A program made the position numbers and the translations under genes. 64,000 nt of DNA. Origin: Bacteroidaceae bacterium (GTDB taxonomy: Bacteria > Bacteroidota > Bacteroidia > Bacteroidales > Bacteroidaceae). The notes beneath the pieces were generated by a model, which saw only the letters and a list, made by a program, of their open reading frames with translations, did no database searches and was not told the origin of the DNA. The stretch is taken from contig JAFUFK010000017.1 of the NCBI GenBank assembly GCA_017469925.1, positions 1 through 64,000 on the forward strand. The letters are read 5' to 3'. The stretch's first letter is position 1; every line of letters starts with the position of its first letter. Shown here piece by piece: positions 19,015 through 28,086 of this stretch.

Positions 19015-20970
19015 TTAATCATACTTCGTCTTGTTCCAGACGGGATTCTGCTCAAGCATGCCGTGTGAGGCCTGTACCTCCTTATAATATATGAGGTTGT
19101 AGAGGCCGTAGCGGTTCTTCAGGTGGTTGATGAGCGTCTTGCGCTTTTCGTTGCTGAACTCTCCCTTCATCAGGGTGTTCACCATGTCGGTAACGCCGGC
19201 GAGTCCATTGCCGATGGGGTTCTCCTCGCTCCATTCGCGCTCGTCCTTCGTACCGTTCTGGCCACCGGCGTGGCGTTCGGCATAGCGGACAAGGTCGAAC
19301 CAACGCTTACCCTCACCGAGGAACTCAAGCTGACGCTCGTTCAGTACGGCGATTTCGTCGTTTTCGGCCTTAGGCAGGTTGCCCATGCGGGCAGCAGCGT
19401 TAGATGCGTAGTTGGCACCATCGTCGCCCGTCACGTCTTCTACAGGCTGAGCCGTAGAACTGCGGTCGTCGTTGCAATACCAACGGCGGTGGATGGCATT
19501 GACGTAGCGCAGTGCCTCCTTACCCTGACCCAGAACGGCGAGGGCTTCGGCCTTTTGCAGCATGACGTCGCTCAGACGATAGATTATCCAGTTGCAATAG
19601 TCCGAACTGTTGTTCTCGACCTTGATGTCCTGGCACTGATGGCTGTCGGGCATCGAGAATCCGAACGAGCCGCGGCTCCACTTGAAGCAGAAGAAGGCGG
19701 GCAGGGCCTGCGACGAACCAACGAGCTGATTCCAGGCCGAGAACCACAGACGGCTGTCGCGTGCGCGATATTCCGACATGGCGGTGTAAATCTGGTTTAG
19801 CGTTCCATCGCTGACGGTCAGGTGAGTGCGGTCTGCGTAGCCCCAGATGCCACCATCGCCTGACGACGTTCCGTTGAGGCTGTGGGTGCGGCCTTCGCTC
19901 TGGCTGAACTGCAATTCGAAGATGCTCTCCTCGCTGTTTCCGCTGAAGATTTCGCGGAAGGCTGTCAGGCTGGGCACGTTGCCATTGACGAAGTTCTCGA
20001 ACTTGTTCTTATACAGGAAGCAGTTCGCCAGACCGTAGTTCGTGGTTTCGCTGAGCGAGGAACCGAAGTTCATGTTGTTGCGGTCGTTCTGGCGAACCAG
20101 GGCCTCCATGGCCAGGTCGGCATAGTCGATGGCCTTCTGGTAGTCGCCCTTCACGGTATGTACTACGTAACTGCTGTCGCGAGTCGGAATGTTGGTGATA
20201 TAGACCGTGTCGGTGTGGTCGATGTCATAACGACCATGGTGCAACGATGCACGCCACAGATACATGTCGCTCAGCAGGGCGTAGATGGCAGGATTCGTGA
20301 TGAGTCCCTTCGTGTCGGCCTTGCTGGAGAAACGGTTGCGGGCCTGTCCCTTGACGCTCTCGACGTCGGCAATCAGCGAGTCGAGTACTACCAACTGGTT
20401 GGTGGCACCGAAGAACTTGACCTCCGTGTCGTTGTTGACCACCTGGGTAGAGTAGGGGATGTCCTTGAAGGCACGAATCAGGTAGAAGTAGTTGAGTGCG
20501 CGCAGGGCGGTGACTTCAGCCTTCATCTGTAGCCATTCGGCATTGGTGAACTGCTTGTCGCGCTCCAGCACGTCAGCACCATGCTGCAACACCTTGTTAC
20601 AATAGTTGATGGTCCGGTAGAAACCGCTCCAGTCGAAATAGGCATTGGCAGAGTCGCGTTCGATGCGACCTTCGCGAATTTCGCTGTAGAGTGCTACCAC
20701 AGAGGTAGCTCCGTCGCCACTGTATTGGCTGTAGCTGTCGGAGCGGAGGTCGCCCCAAAGTGCCATCTTATCAATGGTGCTGCACATCTGCTGGTAGGCA
20801 GCATAGCGGACACCTTCCAAGTCGTTCTTGTCTTCCCAGAATTCTTCTTCTACAATCTGGGTCGTCGGGGTGATGGTCAGCCAATCTTGGCATGAAGACA
20901 GGGTCCATGCTGCGAAGCCCAGTAGGAGGGCTAACTTTACGGGATTGTTATATGTTTTCATATTTGTCAA
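19015..20970 (-). CDS. SusD/RagB-family outer-membrane lipoprotein (PUL, proximal copy)
   Basis: A 651-residue SusD homologue. The signal peptide ends at Cys27 (TLSSC then QDWLTITP, the usual SusD N-terminus). The tetratricopeptide-like region (ALRALNYFYLIRAFKDIPYS) and the C-terminal signature LEFLGEGKRWFDLVRYAERH are present. Only 3 bp separate it from the upstream SusC, indicating a transcriptionally and functionally linked pair. It forms the lid of the SusC pore in characterised systems. Its sequence is quite unlike the distal SusD, so the two pairs may handle different ligands or fragments. Confidence 0.95.
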   Translation of the reverse strand: MTNMKTYNNPVKLALLLGFAAWTLSSCQDWLTITPTTQIVEEEFWEDKNDLEGVRYAAYQQMCSTIDKMALWGDLRSDSYSQYSGDGATSVVALYSEIREGRIERDSANAYFDWSGFYRTINYCNKVLQHGADVLERDKQFTNAEWLQMKAEVTALRALNYFYLIRAFKDIPYSTQVVNNDTEVKFFGATNQLVVLDSLIADVESVKGQARNRFSSKADTKGLITNPAIYALLSDMYLWRASLHHGRYDIDHTDTVYITNIPTRDSSYVVHTVKGDYQKAIDYADLAMEALVRQNDRNNMNFGSSLSETTNYGLANCFLYKNKFENFVNGNVPSLTAFREIFSGNSEESIFELQFSQSEGRTHSLNGTSSGDGGIWGYADRTHLTVSDGTLNQIYTAMSEYRARDSRLWFSAWNQLVGSSQALPAFFCFKWSRGSFGFSMPDSHQCQDIKVENNSSDYCNWIIYRLSDVMLQKAEALAVLGQGKEALRYVNAIHRRWYCNDDRSSTAQPVEDVTGDDGANYASNAAARMGNLPKAENDEIAVLNERQLEFLGEGKRWFDLVRYAERHAGGQNGTKDEREWSEENPIGNGLAGVTDMVNTLMKGEFSNEKRKTLINHLKNRYGLYNLIYYKEVQASHGMLEQNPVWNKTKYD

Positions 20971-20973
20971 GAT

Positions 20974-23900
20974 TTAGAAACCAAGGTTAAGACTGCAAGT
21001 GAACGAGCGCGCACGCGGGGTCTTACTCTTATCCACTGCCATGCTGAAGCCGCCAATGCTGACTTCGGGGTCAACACCCGTATATTTGCTCAGGCAGAAT
21101 ACGTTGTTGACGGTAGCCGACAGGTTGAGGGAGCGGATACCAATCTTCTTCAGTTTTGCGGGGTCGAAGTTGTACTTCAACTGGATGTACTGGAGACGCA
21201 GGTAGTCGCCCTTCTCCACGTTGCGGTCGGAGATGAGAGAATTGTAGCTGGCGAAACCGTTGATGCCGGTCAGTGCACGCGGAATCTCAGTGATGTCACC
21301 GTTCTTGCGCCAGCGCCAAGTCGTAGCATAACTCTGGTTGTTGATAGAGGTCATACCCTCGTACTGGCTCTTGGCCAGGTTCAGGATGTCGTTACCCATA
21401 CGGAAGTTGAACGAGGCATTCAACTCGAAGCGACCGTAGTAGAGGTTGATACCAAAACCACCATAGAGTTTCGGGTTCGAGTTGCCAAGGTAGATGACGT
21501 CGTAGCGGTCGATGCTACCGTCGTGGTTGATGTCCTCGTAGATGGCATCACCACCTTGGTACTGATAGCGGCTGCCCTCGCTGTAGCAGTAGTACATGGG
21601 CAGGGGGTTACCCTTGGCATCGGTCAGCATGTTGCCGGCGGCGTCGTAGGCCAGCGGGCAGGTAGCGTTCTCGCCACGGCGGGCAGCTGCGGCTGCCGTG
21701 TTGATGGCTTCGCCACGCGACCAAGTGCCATCGGCATTGTGGTTCCAGTGGTAACCATCGCCCAGGGCTGCTGCCTCGTCGGCAGAGATGCTGTTGCGAT
21801 AGCCGCCGTTGCCGTCGGGCACGCTCTCGGCATATCCGTATGCCTTCCAGGAGGCATTGTCGTAACCGTTGTGGTTGTAGTCGTAGCGGTAGATGCCCTT
21901 GAACCTCATACCGTAGATTGAACCCAGGGCATTGTGGAGTTGTACGCGCTGCTGGTAATCATAGTTGGTAGGGTTCCAGGTCTCAGAGCCGTTGAGGTTC
22001 TCGAGCAGCAGGGGATCCATCTCTTCCACTTCATTGAAGTTCTGAGATACGTTACCGCGGAGTTTCATCGAGAACTTGCCAACCTTGGCAAACTTAGCGG
22101 TGGCTCCGTTCAACTCCCAACCCTTGTTGCGCAGGGTGCCGCCGTTGGTCCAGTTCAGTGAGCTGAAGCCGTTGGCACTGGGGATGCGCAGGTCTTTCAT
22201 GAGCAGGTCGGTGGTCTTCTTGTTATAGACTTCGAATTCGAAGGTCAGCAGGTCGTCGAGCAGGCCCAGGTTGAAACCGAGGTTCCACTGCGTCGTCTTC
22301 TCCCAACGGAGTTCGGTCAGCGAGAGGTTCTCGGGACGTACAATCTGGTGGCCGTTGTAGTAACCGGCCGAGCCGTACTTGTTGTACTGGTTGCCGCCGG
22401 CGGAACCGGTGTTACCCGTGATACCCCATGTCGGACGGAAGGCCAGCATGCTGATGATCTTGCGGGTGGGCTCCATGAACTTTTCGTCGCTGATGTTCCA
22501 GCGAGCACCGAAGGAGGGGAAGGTACCGTACTTGTGGCCGCGGCCGAACGACGTGCTACCGTCGGTGCGGACACTGGCGTCGATGGAGTACTTGCTCTTG
22601 TAGGCGTAGTGCACCTGCTCGAAGAAGCTGTGGCTGCGCCACTCGCCGTTGGTGGCGCTGGCACCGTCGAGAAGAGCAACGACCGTGGGGTCGGTAATGC
22701 CGGAGGGCACGTTCCAGAGGGCAATGTCCTGGGACGAACTGCTACCGGTCTTCATCTCGAAGCGAGCCAAGGCCGACATGGTGTGGTCCTCGTTCTTGAA
22801 GTGTGAGTAGTAGCGCAGTTCGTGACGGGTGGTGAACTCGAGCGACTTGTACTCGTTGTTCGATACGACGTTGCGTTCGTTCGTAAGTTTTGCATTACCT
22901 CCAAGAATACCCTTAACGCCGTTGTCGCCACCCCATACCCAAGGCATGGTGCGAAGGTCGGCGGGGCAGTAGTTGTCGTCGCTGGTGTTGTAGATGTTCA
23001 GCTGTACGTCGCCCACGTAGTCGAGACGGTGGTGGTCGCTGTCCTTACCCCAGAGTTTGTACGTTACGTCGAACTGCGGGGTCAGGTTGTACTGCTTTCT
23101 CTTGTTCCAGGCCAGGTTGGCGCGAGCCACGGGGTTGCCGTTGGCGTAGAGGCTGCGGAGTTCCCAGGAGGTCATGGTACCGTCGTTGGTGATACCACTT
23201 GCGCTTGAGCCCCATTTGGCAGCCAGCGGCAGCATGTTGAAGTAGTTGCCCGTGAGGTGTCCCATGGCGTCGTACTCGTAGATGCTCATGTTAGGCATGG
23301 CGTTGTAGGCGCGTGCCAGGATGTCGTTGCCGTAGTTACGCTTGTTGTCGGTGAAGGTCATGTTCACGGTAGCACGGAACAGGATGCGGTCGCTGACCGT
23401 GTAGTCCAGAGTCGTAGATTCGGTGAACTGATTCATCTTCTGGCCGATGATAGAACCGGTGGAGGTGTTGTAACCGGCACCGATACGGAAGGTGGCCTTC
23501 TCACCACCACCGTTGAGACCAACGTAGTAGCGGTGTTCCTTACCAAACTGCTTCACAGCGTCGAGCCAGTCGGTGTTGTGCGAGTAGTGGTTGTAGATGT
23601 AGGGCAGTTCCGTGTTGTAGTCGAACTCAGGGATGTTGGTGGCGCGCTGCGTGGGGTTGTAGAAGGCTTCCTTCTGCATCATGGTGTAGCCGTCGCCATT
23701 GAGCATCTTGTAGCCGTTGGGCTGCCAGGTGCCCGTGAACTTGTAGAGGAAGTTCACCTGGGTGGGACCGCGGTGACCGCGGCGGAGCTTAATCTCGATG
23801 ACACCGTTCGAACCCTGCACACCCCACTTGGCAGCGGAGGCGGCGTCCTTCAGCACGGTGATGCTCTCGATATCTTCGGTGTTGACGTTCAGCAGGGTAG

Positions 23901-24552
23901 AGAACTGTTCCTCGTTGTCCATGTCCTCGAAGTTGATGGTCTGAGCGTCCTCGGGAAGTTCGAATACGTGGTCGTTGACGACAATCAGGGGCTGGGCGTT
24001 ACCGTTGATGGTCGAGGTACCGCGGAGGCGCATGGTCGTACCGGAACCCAGGTTACCCGAGTTGGCCACGATGTCGAGACCGGCAATCTGGCCCTGCAAG
24101 GCCTGGTCAACGGATTCGAAAGCCAGACCTTCGAGGTCGTCCATCTTCATGGTGGAAACGGCACCGGAATACTCACGCTGCGGGATGTCGAGACCCGTCG
24201 TGGGAGCCTTCTTCTTGGCCGTGATGACGACGTCCTTCATCTGCTTGACGGCCTCTGCCATGTTGACCTTATAGACTGTCTTGTTGATTTGGTACGTCTT
24301 GTCGGTGTAGCCCATGCCGTGGAAGACCAGTTTGTTCTTCTGGTTCTTGACGACCATGGTGAAGTTACCATTAGCATCCGTAATAGCACTGCTGACGATA
24401 CGGTTGTTGGAGTCCAACTCCTTGACCTGGATGCCGGGGATGCCACCGAACTCGTCAGATACAGTACCGCTGATACGGCTTATCTGTGCGCTTACGGGCA
24501 GTGAACACATCACGACTGCCCAAAGCATTAACATTTTGATATATTTGTTCAT
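20974..24552 (-). CDS. SusC/RagA-family TonB-dependent transporter (PUL, proximal copy)
   Basis: A 1192-residue outer-membrane transporter. A cleavable signal peptide ends near residue 22 (LPVSAQ). A carboxypeptidase-regulatory-like domain spans about 27-95, and the plug carries GTTMRLRGTSTINGNAQPLI and GVQGSNGVIEIKLRRG. The barrel ends with aromatic Phe (CSLNLGF), the usual signal for beta-barrel assembly. It starts 12 bp after the first fasciclin gene and is followed after 3 bp by its SusD partner. Confidence 0.96.
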   Translation of the reverse strand: MNKYIKMLMLWAVVMCSLPVSAQISRISGTVSDEFGGIPGIQVKELDSNNRIVSSAITDANGNFTMVVKNQKNKLVFHGMGYTDKTYQINKTVYKVNMAEAVKQMKDVVITAKKKAPTTGLDIPQREYSGAVSTMKMDDLEGLAFESVDQALQGQIAGLDIVANSGNLGSGTTMRLRGTSTINGNAQPLIVVNDHVFELPEDAQTINFEDMDNEEQFSTLLNVNTEDIESITVLKDAASAAKWGVQGSNGVIEIKLRRGHRGPTQVNFLYKFTGTWQPNGYKMLNGDGYTMMQKEAFYNPTQRATNIPEFDYNTELPYIYNHYSHNTDWLDAVKQFGKEHRYYVGLNGGGEKATFRIGAGYNTSTGSIIGQKMNQFTESTTLDYTVSDRILFRATVNMTFTDNKRNYGNDILARAYNAMPNMSIYEYDAMGHLTGNYFNMLPLAAKWGSSASGITNDGTMTSWELRSLYANGNPVARANLAWNKRKQYNLTPQFDVTYKLWGKDSDHHRLDYVGDVQLNIYNTSDDNYCPADLRTMPWVWGGDNGVKGILGGNAKLTNERNVVSNNEYKSLEFTTRHELRYYSHFKNEDHTMSALARFEMKTGSSSSQDIALWNVPSGITDPTVVALLDGASATNGEWRSHSFFEQVHYAYKSKYSIDASVRTDGSTSFGRGHKYGTFPSFGARWNISDEKFMEPTRKIISMLAFRPTWGITGNTGSAGGNQYNKYGSAGYYNGHQIVRPENLSLTELRWEKTTQWNLGFNLGLLDDLLTFEFEVYNKKTTDLLMKDLRIPSANGFSSLNWTNGGTLRNKGWELNGATAKFAKVGKFSMKLRGNVSQNFNEVEEMDPLLLENLNGSETWNPTNYDYQQRVQLHNALGSIYGMRFKGIYRYDYNHNGYDNASWKAYGYAESVPDGNGGYRNSISADEAAALGDGYHWNHNADGTWSRGEAINTAAAAARRGENATCPLAYDAAGNMLTDAKGNPLPMYYCYSEGSRYQYQGGDAIYEDINHDGSIDRYDVIYLGNSNPKLYGGFGINLYYGRFELNASFNFRMGNDILNLAKSQYEGMTSINNQSYATTWRWRKNGDITEIPRALTGINGFASYNSLISDRNVEKGDYLRLQYIQLKYNFDPAKLKKIGIRSLNLSATVNNVFCLSKYTGVDPEVSIGGFSMAVDKSKTPRARSFTCSLNLGF

Positions 24553-24564
24553 GGCTTATTCGGT

Positions 24565-27500
24565 TTAGTGGATAGCAAATCTCTTAAGGTACTTCTTGGC
24601 TTCGCCCGTATTGGCCCAAGTGCTGTCGTAGCGTCCGTTGACCAGTTGGGTGTGGTTCAGCACACCGGGTATCTGGTGGATGACGGCGAAACTGGTGCCA
24701 TCGATGGTGATGCCATTCATGGTCTGCTGGTTGATAGGCGACTTGGAGCAACTTACGTCGCGGGCCATGACGTTGGTCTTGCCCTCGGCCGTAATCCACT
24801 GTCCGCCATTGGCATCCTGGACTTGCAGCACGTCGGACTGCGGGCGCTGGATGTTGATCTTGCAGAACAGACCCTTCACGTTGTCGTAGCTGGCCGTCAC
24901 GTAGTCGGTAGAGTTGAAGGTGCTCTTATCGACGAACACGCTGTTGTCGGCGAAGTGGTAGCGTACGAAGTTGATGAGGTAAGTGACCTTGGTTTGCAGC
25001 AGCAGGCTGTCGGCCTGTGCGGTGGGCAACAATTCATCTACTCGTGCAACGTCTTCGGGATTAGGCGTCTCGCCACGTGCCTCGGCCCCCTTGATGACGT
25101 CTTTCAGCGAGTCGAGCTCGTGTACGACGGGAGCCATCTCAGCGTAGTCGGCCGTAATCTCGTCCCATGTGGGCAGGCCCTGGGCGATGGCCTGGTTGAT
25201 GGCCTCGGCCGTGGGCACGAAGATGGTGTAGCGATAGTTGTTGAAGAACTGTACGTTGAAGTCGGGGCCGTTGTCGTTGATGAAGACCTGATACTTCTTC
25301 AGTTCGGCACGCTGCTGGGTGGGGGTGAGGTTGGTCTCGTCCACCAGACCGCAGGCACGAACGACATCTTCGTTCACCTCGCAGAGGTCGTAGAAGGCTT
25401 CGTACGCCTCGCTGTCGAACTTGCCGTCGTTGGTCATGATGTTATAGACACTGCGGCTGGCCGGAATCATGGGGCTGTCGAGGATGTAGGTGGTACCATT
25501 CGACATCTTCTGCTCGTCCACGACGTTGTTGACTTGCATACCACGTATCTCGGTGTAGGCGTTGCGGTTGGCTGCGCCGATGCTGCCTTCGATGCCTTCG
25601 CCCTCGTTCTCGAGCTGGAAGCCGCCCTGGGCCTTCACCACACGGCCGTTTTCGCGGGTAACCTTGACGGCTGCGCCGTTCTTGGCCAGGTAGTACTCGT
25701 CAACGCCGCTGTTGATTTCGTCAACGCCGTCGAGCACGATGGTGTGGCTCTCGAGGATGTCCTTCATACGGTTGGTGATTTCGCCGTTGCTCATGCGCTC
25801 CAGGTTGTAGAGCTGGCCAATCTCGCCCGTCTGCGGGGTGTAGGCGTACATGTAGAAGGCGATGGGGAATGCCTGGTTGCGATAGTAGAAGTGGAGGATA
25901 CGTCCCTTCTGGCTCTTGAAGCTGACGGGGTCGTAGTAGTACTTCATGGCTTCGTCGCTGGGCATGAAGAGTGCGAAGCGGCTCTGCATGGCCTTCAGGT
26001 AGGCGTAGTAGTTCAAGCCCATGTAGTCGGTACCCTTGACAGTCTCGGCGTCACCGTTGTAGATGGCCCACTTCATGATGGTGTTGGTGTTACTGATGTA
26101 GGCCGGTGCGGCTACAGAGGTGTAGTTGGCCGGGCCATATACCTTGTCGGTGATGTATATCATACCGTTGTTGGCCAGGATGGTGCCCTTGATGTGGTCG
26201 ATGTCTTCGGGGAAGAAGAGTTGCTCCTGGGCATCGTCGCGCAGTTTGGTCATCTTGCTGGGCACGGAACCGGTGAAGCTGGGGAACATGACCACGTTGA
26301 GCAGGCTACCCAGCGTACCCAATGGGATTTGGTCGATCTGGTAGTAGAGTTCGTCGAGGTTGGTGGGGGCGGTGTAGGGGATTTCGTCCTCCAGTCCCTC
26401 ACGCAGGTAGTAGGTCTTGATGAGCTGCCAGCCGCCACCGCCTTCCGAGAAGTACTGCCACAGGGCCTCGTCGTCGGGGACGAACATGGCCGTCATGTCG
26501 TACTGGGGAGCGGTTGCGCTGGTGGTGCGCCAGCGGTCGTCGTCCATGGCGATGGCGTTCCATCCCGGGTCGAACTTCAGCAGGCCGACGTCTCTACCGG
26601 CTACGGGCTGGCCGTCGGGGTCGGAGCTCAGTTCGCGGTGTCCGTAACTCATCTTCGAGAAGTAGCGCTTGGTGAAGATGGAGTCGGTCCACTGGATGCC
26701 GCGGGCAGCCATGACGTTCTTGTAGGCCTCGGTCACGCTGTAGTTGAAGAAGGGTGCACTCCAGCGGTCGAGCATGTGGCTGAAGATGTTGGTCCGGCCA
26801 CTGGTGCGGATGGCCTCTGCCATGTTGGGCAGGGGGACGATGACCTTTGAGGTCTTGTTGATGTAACCGTTTTCGGCTACGCTGTCCTTGGCAATCAGCT
26901 TGGCGTCGTAGATGTGCACGTCGGCCGTGTTACGGGGCTCTCCCATGAAGATGGCGAAGTCCTCGTCGGTGACGTTGTTCTTCGTCATGTGCTCGCTGGT
27001 GAAGTGGAGCATCATCGACAGGGAGGAGTCGGTGACCATGTAGAGTCCCTTACCGCCGTTCTCCTCGCGGAAACGCCACCAATAGTCGTTCTCGCCATTG
27101 CGCTCGTTGTAGTTGACGGGCAGCGAGTTGCCATCGAGGTAGGTGATGGTGTCGGTGGCCTCGACGTCGGTGTAGCGGCGCATGAAGTCGCCTCGCGAGT
27201 CGATGTTGCTGCTACTGCTGGAGAGGTTCTCCATGACAATGGCATTGTTCAGCATGCTCGTGTGGATGAGCAACTTCTTCTGGCTTACCGACAGGTTCTC
27301 GTAGCTGGTAGCAGTGTGCCAGGGATTGCTCTCGGGCAGCAAGGCGTTGCGCTGGTAGAATTCGTTCCAGGCATCGTCGTTGGCTACGAACACTGTCTTC
27401 GAACCAGTTCGAGAAAGCACCTCGGTGAGGGGGCGTGCATCAGTGGGGTTGACATCGGGGTCGGCCAGCAGACGGAGGTAGTTCTTGTAGTGTCCGTCTT

Positions 27501-27654
27501 CGTCCAAACCCTCGTAAATGCTCGTACTGAGCCACGTTGGCTTTTCATCGTCCAACACGTACTCGTCCTTACATGATGTCGAAACACCGCTGACCGCCAG
27601 CAGGAGCAACATGAAGTACGCGGCCCTGCTCAGTTTGCTTAAACGGTTTTTCAT
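24565..27654 (-). CDS. Large fasciclin-domain lipoprotein (1029 residues), first gene of the PUL
   Basis: A predicted lipoprotein (SGVSTSC then KDEY, Cys28). Several FAS1-like units can be traced by the word pattern of the H1 motif: KTVFVANDDAWNEFYQR near residue 90, TAMFVPDDEALWQYFSEG near 400, RFALFMPSDEAMKYYYDP near 560, and YTIFVPTAEAINQAIAQG near 820. The likely architecture is therefore four FAS1 domains. It is the promoter-proximal gene of the operon. Tandem FAS1 arrays can extend from the cell surface and bind polymers or other cells; here the role in glycan capture is inferred from context only. Confidence 0.85.
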   Translation of the reverse strand: MKNRLSKLSRAAYFMLLLLAVSGVSTSCKDEYVLDDEKPTWLSTSIYEGLDEDGHYKNYLRLLADPDVNPTDARPLTEVLSRTGSKTVFVANDDAWNEFYQRNALLPESNPWHTATSYENLSVSQKKLLIHTSMLNNAIVMENLSSSSSNIDSRGDFMRRYTDVEATDTITYLDGNSLPVNYNERNGENDYWWRFREENGGKGLYMVTDSSLSMMLHFTSEHMTKNNVTDEDFAIFMGEPRNTADVHIYDAKLIAKDSVAENGYINKTSKVIVPLPNMAEAIRTSGRTNIFSHMLDRWSAPFFNYSVTEAYKNVMAARGIQWTDSIFTKRYFSKMSYGHRELSSDPDGQPVAGRDVGLLKFDPGWNAIAMDDDRWRTTSATAPQYDMTAMFVPDDEALWQYFSEGGGGWQLIKTYYLREGLEDEIPYTAPTNLDELYYQIDQIPLGTLGSLLNVVMFPSFTGSVPSKMTKLRDDAQEQLFFPEDIDHIKGTILANNGMIYITDKVYGPANYTSVAAPAYISNTNTIMKWAIYNGDAETVKGTDYMGLNYYAYLKAMQSRFALFMPSDEAMKYYYDPVSFKSQKGRILHFYYRNQAFPIAFYMYAYTPQTGEIGQLYNLERMSNGEITNRMKDILESHTIVLDGVDEINSGVDEYYLAKNGAAVKVTRENGRVVKAQGGFQLENEGEGIEGSIGAANRNAYTEIRGMQVNNVVDEQKMSNGTTYILDSPMIPASRSVYNIMTNDGKFDSEAYEAFYDLCEVNEDVVRACGLVDETNLTPTQQRAELKKYQVFINDNGPDFNVQFFNNYRYTIFVPTAEAINQAIAQGLPTWDEITADYAEMAPVVHELDSLKDVIKGAEARGETPNPEDVARVDELLPTAQADSLLLQTKVTYLINFVRYHFADNSVFVDKSTFNSTDYVTASYDNVKGLFCKINIQRPQSDVLQVQDANGGQWITAEGKTNVMARDVSCSKSPINQQTMNGITIDGTSFAVIHQIPGVLNHTQLVNGRYDSTWANTGEAKKYLKRFAIH

Positions 27655-27717
27655 ACAAATTAAGAGTTTAGGTTTAATTATTGTTTTGTTTTTGTCATTT
27701 CATGGTTTTTCAAGTTA

Positions 27718-27725
27718 CAAATATA
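27718..27725 (-). promoter_or_regulatory. Putative -7 element of the SusCD/fasciclin operon
   Basis: On the - strand the site reads TATATTTG, a perfect TAnnTTTG -7 element, 64 bases upstream of the first ATG (27654). It predicts a leader of about 55 bases. No clear TTTG was found 19-21 bases further upstream. No operator or riboswitch was recognised in the leader. Confidence 0.6.
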
Positions 27726-27886
27726 ACCTTATTTTAAGACCTGTTAAGGTTTTTTAGCCTACATTTTTGCTTTTGTTAACTTCTTTTAACAATTCGGGGC
27801 GACATTTCCTCCTATTCTTCCCTACTTAGGGCGTCGCATACCATATTATATATATTACGCGCGCGAAAAATCAGCCTCCCGGAGAA

Positions 27887-28001
27887 GGTTAACTTAACCT
27901 GCCGCCTTATGTTAACATAACTTGCGCCCCCAAGTTAACATTACCTATGGCCCTATGTTAACATAACCTGTGCGCACAGGTTAACTTAACTTGCAAGCAC
28001 G
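27887..28001. repeat. 23-bp-period array of five GTTAAC palindromes (array 2)
   Basis: The 432-bp gap between the PUL and the GH128 gene contains GTTAAC at 27888, 27911, 27934, 27957 and 27980, a period of exactly 23 bp. Each is extended to wTAACyTG-type flanks: unit 1 has the inverted repeat AGGTTAA-C-TTAACCT, and units 2 and 4 the 12-bp palindrome TATGTTAACATA. The spacer halves differ between units. The array lies about 160 bp upstream of the PUL -7 element and 21 bp from the GH128 terminator stem. A run TATTATATATATTACGCGCGCG lies at about 27844-27865 beside it, and nothing else was recognised in the gap. Confidence 0.92.
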
Positions 28002-28015
28002 GCACCGTCGGGGTA

Positions 28016-28055
28016 TAAACAAAACGCCCCGTTTCTCATTGAGAAACAGGGCGTT
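28016..28055 (-). terminator. Rho-independent terminator after the GH128-like gene
   Basis: On the - strand AACGCCC-GTTTCTC pairs with GAGAAAC-GGGCGTT (one internal mismatch, short loop) over 28023-28055, followed by TTTTGTTTA. It lies 31 bases after the stop codon of the GH128-like gene. Confidence 0.88.
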
Positions 28056-28086
28056 ATGTAGTGCGTCGGGGGCGGTGGCTATGGGC

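Noticed and set aside
27887-28001. Possible CRISPR array
   Set aside because: The conserved part is only about 12-14 bp and the total period 23 bp, too short for CRISPR repeat plus spacer, and no cas genes are present. The same applies to 1-88 and 43877-43942.
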